From the NCBI RefSeq assembly GCF_000091045.1, contig NC_006670.1:1378861-1442860 (forward strand): a DNA stretch of 64,000 nt, read 5' to 3'. The position numbers and the translations under genes are program-made. The notes beneath the pieces are model-generated. The model made no database searches and had not been told where the DNA came from. It saw only the letters and a program-made list of their open reading frames with translations. The first letter of the stretch is position 1; the number at the start of each line of letters is the position of its first letter. This stretch comes from Cryptococcus deneoformans JEC21 (Eukaryota > Basidiomycota > Tremellomycetes > Tremellales > Cryptococcaceae). Below are positions 57,487-64,000 of the stretch, in pieces.

Positions 57487-60340
57487 ATGGGAGACGCTCT
57501 GGTAAGTACCATTACCCAGCCCACGCGAAGCAATATTGTCATTCTAACTCAAGCTCGCAGGCTGTCGAGGAGCAGCGTTCTGTCCTTAGCTTCAGGTCTT
57601 CTGCTCCAGAGCCGGTGAGTGATGCACATTATTCACGTGGAACTACCTTAAGATACCCAAATAACTATATGCTTATTCATGTCAAAATCTGAAGGACACG
57701 ATAACGAGTAAGTAACACTAGAAACCCAACTCAGGGGTCTGACATGAATGAAGAGCTTGTCAAGCGATGTCGAGCCATGATCGTCAAACTTTTACCTGTG
57801 GAAGTTGAGCTTTCCCAGATTACAGATGCTACTAGTAGTGTTATTACGCCCCAGGTCATTACCTCGTTCGCCAAATCTGGCGGAGATTTTGAGGAAGCAG
57901 TTCCTTTTGCGTGAGTACTAACAGTACCTGTTATTCTACCAGCCCCCCGCAGATGCAGAATTGACCAAATTATTACAGACTGCTCAGAGCCAAGGCAATG
58001 CTCATGAATGAAGCTTATAAAAATCCGGCAGATTACGACGAGAATTTGTGTAGAGCTACAGCGGCAGAGGTACTAGCGCGTAGGATTGTTCATAATCTAC
58101 CAATTGATAAGTTGGAGAGCGTAATGAGTACCAGATACCGATATCGCGAGAGCGACGGGGATGAATCGGCTCCTAGTAGTGCTCTGGAGACGGCCATCGA
58201 TCAGCATGGTACAGTGAGTTCCATCTCGTCATGTTTGCCTCCTATGGTTCAAGCTCTGTGTTTCAGATTTTCTTGTCTTCATCTGAGGCTCAACACGTCG
58301 TGAACTGCCTATGGAGAGGTGATTGGATCCAACGAAACAATGATAACATGGATATCGATTACGTTCCATATCAACTGGCGGAATCCAGTAGCTTCTGGGC
58401 CCATCTCAATCCCGACCGCATGTCAGTCCCAAGATACCAGTCAACGTTTAAGATCGTGGTATGGTCCATATTTCTTTTTGGTAAGTTTGTTTGGTCTTCA
58501 CAGTCATTCAGGTTTGACAAGAGACTATTGATTAGTCTATTCGCAAAGTGTCGAGAGCCCCCTAGAGTCATTCAACTCGGAGAGAAACTGGGATGGTTAC
58601 GAAATTGTTTTATATGTGATGGCCGTTGCGTTTTTGATCGAAGGTAATTTGAAATCACCGTTTTCCTTTTGTTCTGACAAATGCCAAAGAGATTGTTAAG
58701 ATGTCCAAAGTATGTGCCGAGGCGTCAGTATTCTCATGGTGAATGCTTGTGCTGAACAATACGTTCAATAGATTATACGAATTGCACCCAGACCAATGAC
58801 CACAGTGGTACGTCTACAGATGCAGAAAGGACCCAGGCTGGCATTGCCCAAGATAAGCTCTACAGAAATTATCAACTTACCCATTAAATAGGGATTCTGG
58901 ACCATCGTCAACTTGATTACCGACTGTCTTCTTCTCGCAGCTTTTGGTCTTCGGGTAGCCGGCCTTAGTCTTGATGCAAGCAAAGATGACCAGGCTCAGC
59001 TATTGCATTTCCGGAGCTTCCAAGTTCTCAGTTGCGTGGCGCCCTTCATCTGGATGAAACTGGTAAATATCAAGCGAGAAAAAGAACAAACGCGATACTC
59101 ATAGCTGCTCTTATGACAGTTGACTGTATTCGATGGCTTCAAGACAGAAAGTATAGATTATTTCGGCTACTGCTTTGGCTGACGCGACACAGGTCGGGAC
59201 ACTTCAAGTTGTAGTGGCCAGGATGCTGTCAGTATATAAGTATATCAATCCACGAATCATTGCTGATGACTTCTCCTTAATCGTCTAGTCGAGAGTCAAC
59301 TATTTTCTTTATTCTGTAGGCAATTCACACTGTCTCACCGAATAGCGCTGATTGTGAGGAAGACTTGCTATCATGGGCATTGGTTTTGTACAGGTGAACA
59401 TGTCCCTCAGATTATCCGTCCCTATGGAAAATGGTCCTAACTTCATTATTAACAGTCGTTATATGCCCTGGACGCTGCAGATGGAGAATCTGGGGGGCGA
59501 GGTATTGTGATCAATAACCTTATTCAGGCTCTTCTGGGGTAAGTGTATTTCTTTCTGGCTGTATGCACAGTTGATATTTGGCTTGACAGAGCCCCGGACT
59601 TTGATTCGCCCTCGGAACGGTTCGGTTACCCTTTCGGACTTATCATTTTCTACGGATGGAACTTCGTAGCAACCATCATCCTCGTCAACGTTTTGATTGC
59701 TCTGTTCGGATCCGCCTACTCCGACGTGACCGATAATGAGACGGACGAATACCTGGTTTTCTTTGCCCATAAAACTATAGACTTGATCCGTGCTCCAGAC
59801 TCATACGTCTACCCTGCACCATTCAACCTCATTGAAGCCTTCTTGATTGCGCCATTTGAGTGAGTCTAAATGAAGTCTGACGAAAATACTGCTTGTTGAA
59901 AGGCTGACCGAATACAGATGGATTCTCCCCAGGGATATGTACATAGAGCTTAATCGCTACACCATGACTGTTTTGTTCTTTGTCCCGCTAGCGTTTATTG
60001 CGCTCTTCGAGTCTCAAATATCTCATTCAAAGAATCGTAGCATCAGTGCGTACTTCAACGAGCCTCCGCCCGATGAGGAAGGCGATCCTGTTATCGAGGA
60101 TCCGACTTGCGAGGGTGACGACAACGGAGAGATATCGAGAATTAAATTTGAAAATCTAATCAGCGTTTTTCCAAAGTACGTATGAAGATCAACAATTCCC
60201 AAAAATGTCGCTAACTAAGTTGCATTACTAGTACTGCACTCACTGAGAGCGCTGTTATTCATCAGGAGATGAAAACCATGAGAAAGCAATTAGATAGGCT
60301 TGAAAAGCTTCTACTAGAGCCCAGGGCTAAAACTGCCTAG
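57487..60340 (+). CDS. YVC1: TRP-type vacuolar calcium channel Yvc1
   Basis: A cation channel of the fungal TRPY group that releases Ca2+ from the vacuole upon osmotic or other stress. The first exon is only MGDAL (57487), joined across introns to AVEEQRSVLSFRSSAPEP and MNEELVKRCRAMIVKLLPVE. The cytosolic N-terminal helical domain contains LLRAKAMLMNEAYKNPADYD. Transmembrane parts include STFKIVVWSIFLF, VLYVMAVAFLIEEIVKM, FWTIVNLITDCLLLAAFG, FQVLSCVAPFIWMKL, STIFFILLAIHTV and the pore-following helix GLIIFYGWNFVATIILVNV with LIALFGSAYSDV, a hallmark of Yvc1. The C-terminus has an acidic linker (DEEGDPVIEDPTCEGDD) and a short coiled coil (MKTMRKQLDRLEKLLLEP), stopping at 60338. About twelve introns are inferred, and the frame is preserved. 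The gene borders the transposon block on its 5' side. Confidence 0.87.
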
Positions 60341-60871
60341 AAAGGCTGTGAACCAGGGTGTGCCGGCTTCTTTTCGAGCAAGCGACAAGGTCTAGTCTGT
60401 CAGGGTCAGTAACCAGAGTTTCTCATGATAAGAAGCAAAATGATAGAGTCAAATCGACATCTGGCTCAGAAAACTGTTTCAAGAGCATTGTATGTATCTT
60501 TTCGTACTACGTACCTCACTGAAATGGATATCGCCCCTTGTCGTGGAAAGTGATTTTTAATAATAGCAAAGATGATGTAATGAATCATCTGCCTTGATTC
60601 GTGGGTGGGACTTTTGTTTCCGAAGAATAAATGTCGAATCGGTATTACGGACTGTACTAGCAAGTGTGTATATGAATGGTGTGGCCGCTGTGAGATAGTA
60701 GCAGTGCAAGCCGAACAAAAAATATGCACACCTTGTGTGACTAACGAAGCACAAAACGACGTTAATAGACGTAGTGAGCACACACACACAGAGCTGTTCC
60801 TGCAAAGTTTTGCTATACAGATACTATACTGATTATGGAAGAACATTAAAAATAAAAGGATCTCTGCCATT
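60341..60871. other. Convergent intergenic region
   Basis: About 530 bp between the stops of YVC1 and ISC1. It holds 3' UTRs; no gene or structured element was seen. Confidence 0.45.
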
Positions 60872-62695
60872 CTAACGATGTAAATTCTCTTCCATCTCCA
60901 CCACTCTCAACTCGAGCTCCATTTCCTCCGTTACTTCAGTTAAAAGACCCACCTCCCATCTGCCCCAGATGAAGCCAGTATATAGGAAGGTCACTGCGGC
61001 AGCACCCAAAAGCCCCGCAAGGATTGTAAAGATTGGTTGCAGCCAGCTCTTGGGTTGCCACGCTGAACCCACGGTAAGACCAACAAGTGCCAAGAACATA
61101 AGCCCGCAAACACGAAGATGCGACGTTGATGTGTGACTTGAAATACGCGTATAGAGACGAAGGGTCCCAAGGGCATTCCGGATGGTAGATGCTTTAGGGA
61201 TAGACGACGTGGATGTTCGGGGGGAACTCGGATTGCTCGAATGGGAGTGGTTTTTGAATGGATCTCGTACGGCATAAACGTTCGAGCCAATTGGATCAGC
61301 CTTTGATTGAGATAGGATAGGCATTAGGGGTTCAGATGAACTGTTGTGTGATAATTTGGAAGATTCGTCTTGAGGATTAGCGTTGTTTGCATGTTTTCCC
61401 TTGTCCGGAGTATCTATAACGAAAGTGGAAAATAGGGCGAAATGGTCCGAGTAGGAATGTAAATGGCCAGGCACCCTGTTTGTGAGAACGACCTGGGAGT
61501 CGACACATCGCAAGGAAGGCGCACTCGATACAGAATCCTGTAAGGGTTTCCCAGACTCAATATGTCCTTGGCCAGATTTATTATTCCCCCAATAATTTTC
61601 CTCTCCATTAGCCTCATCCTTATATTTCCAAAGGAGCGGCCTTCTCCTAGCTATTGCAGGCTGTCGGAAGAAGATGTAATCCAGTCTTTTACCGCCCTTT
61701 TCCAGAACATGTTCAGGTATAGGTTTTCCGGCTGAATAGGTGTTCAGAGGAGAATCGCACGTCATGCCGTACACCCTGAGAGCCTCAGCAGGAGATGGTG
61801 GTGGGGAGATTTCGCTATTGGTTGAAGGGTGAACTTGGCCGAAAGAGTCCATGAGTTGAGCATGATCTCGCATCATCGCTATGGGAATTGACCAAGGTTG
61901 GGAATTGAAGTCGCCCATCTATATGAGGCAATAGTTATTGGCCATCCTCTCGTCTTTTTTTTAACTGGAAGATACGTACGACAAAGACATATCTTCCTTT
62001 GGCCGCTCCACCACGGACGGCATTAGCTAGTTCCCAAGATTGCGCTATCCTATGGGCCTGTCGAGTATCTGGCGGGTGCTCCCCAGCAGCATGCATCTAG
62101 CTTCTCGTTAGCTTTCGTCAAAGACGATCAGTCAAAACCCACATGGGTGTTCCAAATTTCCACTTCTCCAAGAACCGGGTGTAATATGACGACATTGGCA
62201 GCAGCCTTCTTGACGAAAAAGTCCCCTGCAAAAGCTTGCGCTGGCGAACCAGAGAGTGAGTAGGGAAGGGCATGGGCCGCAATAAGCGGAAAGCGAGTGA
62301 AGATGGCTAAACCGGACCCCAGGGCACCTCTAAACATTCGGAGCAACAGTATGTTAGCGATAGCTATGCTTTGCAGCCGACAGAAGCGTTAAACTCACGT
62401 ATGGAAGAACCTTGAGAAAGGCAAATTTCTCTGCACCGCTTCCCTCACCACTTCATAATCCTTGTATATCCAAAGTTCCTGCAAACAGACAATATCGTAA
62501 CTTGAAGATGCCAGATAGTCCGCAATGGCATGAATACGAGTACGGCGATCCTTGGACACAATAGCAAGGCCCCTAGGATGAAGAAATTCGTATCCATGTC
62601 GGTAAGAGACTGCATGAGAGCGGCACTCACCAGACATTAAAAGACAGGACCTTGAGAGTGAGGTCCGGGTCTTCGGGGTGAGATTGTGAGTTCAT
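60872..62695 (-). CDS. ISC1: Inositol phosphosphingolipid phospholipase C Isc1
   Basis: A membrane-bound neutral-sphingomyelinase-type enzyme that hydrolyses inositol phosphosphingolipids to ceramides. It starts at ATG 62693-62695; exon 1 (MNSQSHPEDPDLTLKVLSFN) is spliced to GLAIVSKDRRTRIHAIADYL. The DNase-I-like fold has its metal-binding Glu in DIVCLQELWIYKDYEV, then GSGLAIFTRFPLIAAHALPY, EVEIWNTH followed after an intron by MHAAGEHPPDTRQAHRIAQS, FVMGDFNSQPWSIPI with the catalytic Asp and Asn, GGKRLDYIFFR, and the terminal catalytic His in HLHSYSDHFALFSTF. A Ser-rich linker precedes two C-terminal membrane segments (LMFLALVGLTVGSAW and FTILAGLLGAAAVTFLYTG), as in yeast Isc1. Four introns; length about 540 residues. 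All catalytic residues are present. Confidence 0.92.
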
Positions 62696-63090
62696 GGTGC
62701 GATAATTTGGTTGCTGCCTGGTGATCGTCGCAGCCTGGGGCACAATGGAGAGGCTTGGATGGAGGGGATATGAGAGACAGTGGTAGAAAAGAGAGATGAG
62801 AATCCGATGCGTGGAAGGAGATCGTGGAGGCGACGGCCGACCGAACGACGAAAGTGCAGCGTGACGTCGTGCGGCGGGGGCATATATAGCAATGCTTTGT
62901 AGATATTGTAATGGATTCCGCTATACTTCGCCATATATATACGTGACAGCGCCCGTCTTACTATCCGGAGAGCAGAACAAGTCATATAAACAGACAATGC
63001 ATAACTGTCTCATGATCATCATGTGGCAAGAGCAACAACTCTACAACTGCGAGCCGGCACATACGTATATCACCATCACTACTGTCAACA
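62696..63090. promoter_or_regulatory. ISC1 upstream region
   Basis: About 395 bp between two minus-strand genes. It holds the ISC1 promoter and the 3' UTR of the acyltransferase gene. A TATATATA stretch lies near 62935. No gene seen. Confidence 0.45.
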
Positions 63091-64000
63091 TCATGCTTTT
63101 CTCTCAATGATCCATTCCTGCACCCATGGACTCAGCCAGTCTCCTATGTATGCTGGGCAGAGGTAGCTTCCCCCAACACCACTTTCGAACCATGCGTTAG
63201 CCGCCCACCTTCCGGTACTCAACATCCATGCCCAAGCCCACACTCTGCCCCAGAAACCCTTAACTTTTCTGCCTGTGATGCGCTTGAACATCACCTCGAG
63301 CGCACAGCCGAAACCTGACAAGGGGAAAAGGGCAAAAATCGGGAGAAGAGCGGGTACGGGATCCATGAGGTACTGACCAAGTGCGTGCATTGCGCCGGAG
63401 AAGAAGAAGGAAAGAAAAACAATAAAAGGTGAAGAGACAGGTAGGTCGAGAGCCCTTAAAATGAGAGTGGACAGCATCATAAACTGATGCTTAAATGAAT
63501 CATAAGTGGTAATCTCACTAATGAGAAGCTCACTTACTCTAAAGAACTGATGCCATCGACGTCCCCAGAAATCTAGCAAACTATCTGCTGCTAATGGATT
63601 GTCGAACAAATCCACTTCCCACGCTTCCGCCTCATACAAGCCAGTCCCTACAGCTATCGTTGCCAAGAAATGATACGCCATACTCAAAGCCAACCAGACA
63701 CATATTGCCACACAGATAACAGCTGCCGATTCTGCGAGCCATCGTGGGGCCGTTAAGCCTCCGCCCACTTTCGGAAACACGACAAACGTATTTTCATGTG
63801 AAAATTGGTAAAGAGCATTTGGTACGGGAGAAAAAGATCCTATGGTGTCGGATCCGTATGCCCGCAATAAAGATAGCATTGTATCGCAGATGATATAATT
63901 TCGAAAGAAAATTATAAAGTGCCGCCAAACGGCTTGCGATCTGGACAGTGGCAAAGATGGTTTGACTACCCATATTGGATATGTCTGCGACCGACGGATG
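63091..64000 (-). CDS. Wax-synthase/MBOAT-like acyltransferase, C-terminal part (partial)
   Basis: A polytopic membrane O-acyltransferase of the wax-synthase-domain type. The reading frame is still open at the window edge (position 64000), so the N-terminus lies outside. The visible chain has a membrane helix (AAVICVAICVWLALSMAYHF), then DSLLDFWGRRWHQFFR and, across an intron at about 63483-63530, HQFMMLSTLILRALDLPVSS with FSGAMHALGQYL; the R-R-W-H-x-x-F-R ... G-x-x-H arrangement contains the conserved His residues of the family. It ends with further helices and WLSPWVQEWIIERKA, stop 63091-63093. Related fungal enzymes acylate alcohols or terpenoid products. Substrate cannot be inferred here. 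Confidence 0.78.
   Translation of the reverse strand, partial: IRRSQTYPIWVVKPSLPLSRSQAVWRHFIIFFRNYIICDTMLSLLRAYGSDTIGSFSPVPNALYQFSHENTFVVFPKVGGGLTAPRWLAESAAVICVAICVWLALSMAYHFLATIAVGTGLYEAEAWEVDLFDNPLAADSLLDFWGRRWHQFFRVSELLISEITTYDSFKHQFMMLSTLILRALDLPVSSPFIVFLSFFFSGAMHALGQYLMDPVPALLPIFALFPLSGFGCALEVMFKRITGRKVKGFWGRVWAWAWMLSTGRWAANAWFESGVGGSYLCPAYIGDWLSPWVQEWIIERKA

Overview
The window is nuclear DNA of a basidiomycete yeast. Cryptococcus or a close Tremellales relative fits best: nearly every gene is split by many introns of about 45-70 nt with GT(A/G)NGT donors and CTRAY-like branch points, genes are tightly packed on both strands, and the mobile DNA includes a Crypton, a tyrosine-recombinase transposon type first described in Cryptococcus. 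Species cannot be fixed from sequence reading alone.

Left part (1-15.1 kb): a metabolic neighbourhood of a DHA1-type multidrug MFS transporter (-), an ACS-family MFS transporter related to pantothenate/allantoate permeases (+), a flavin-containing monooxygenase (-), a divergently transcribed FAD hydroxylase of the salicylate-hydroxylase type (+) and a TPMT-like methyltransferase (+). Between the two transporters lies 3.7 kb without a recognisable gene, holding a degenerate repeat that occurs again near 47.5 kb.

Centre (15.1-46.1 kb): housekeeping, cell-wall and signalling genes. They are an unknown membrane/coiled-coil protein (-), the cohesin loader SCC2/NIPBL (+), a division 2 chitin synthase with cytochrome-b5-like and DEK_C regions (+), a DH-PH Rho guanine-nucleotide exchange factor (-), the meiotic MutS homologue MSH5 (-) and nuclear poly(A) polymerase (-).

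Accessory block (46.3-57.2 kb): mobile and decayed DNA between PAP1 and YVC1. In order it holds a Tc1/mariner transposase tail, an amino-acid permease pseudogene, a Crypton of about 3.83 kb that split a copy of the 5.3-5.7 kb repeat, a broken tnp2-type transposase, a coiled-coil ORF, and a PIF/Harbinger transposase with frameshifts, a nonsense codon and a lost catalytic aspartate. The left-hand repeat copy acts as a natural empty site, so the Crypton ends can be read to within 6 bp (ATTGTT at both junctions).

Right part (57.4-64 kb): the TRP-type vacuolar calcium channel YVC1 (+), the inositol phosphosphingolipid phospholipase C ISC1 (-) and the C-terminal part of a wax-synthase/MBOAT-like acyltransferase (-) whose 5' end lies beyond the window. 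No tRNA, rRNA or CRISPR array was seen.
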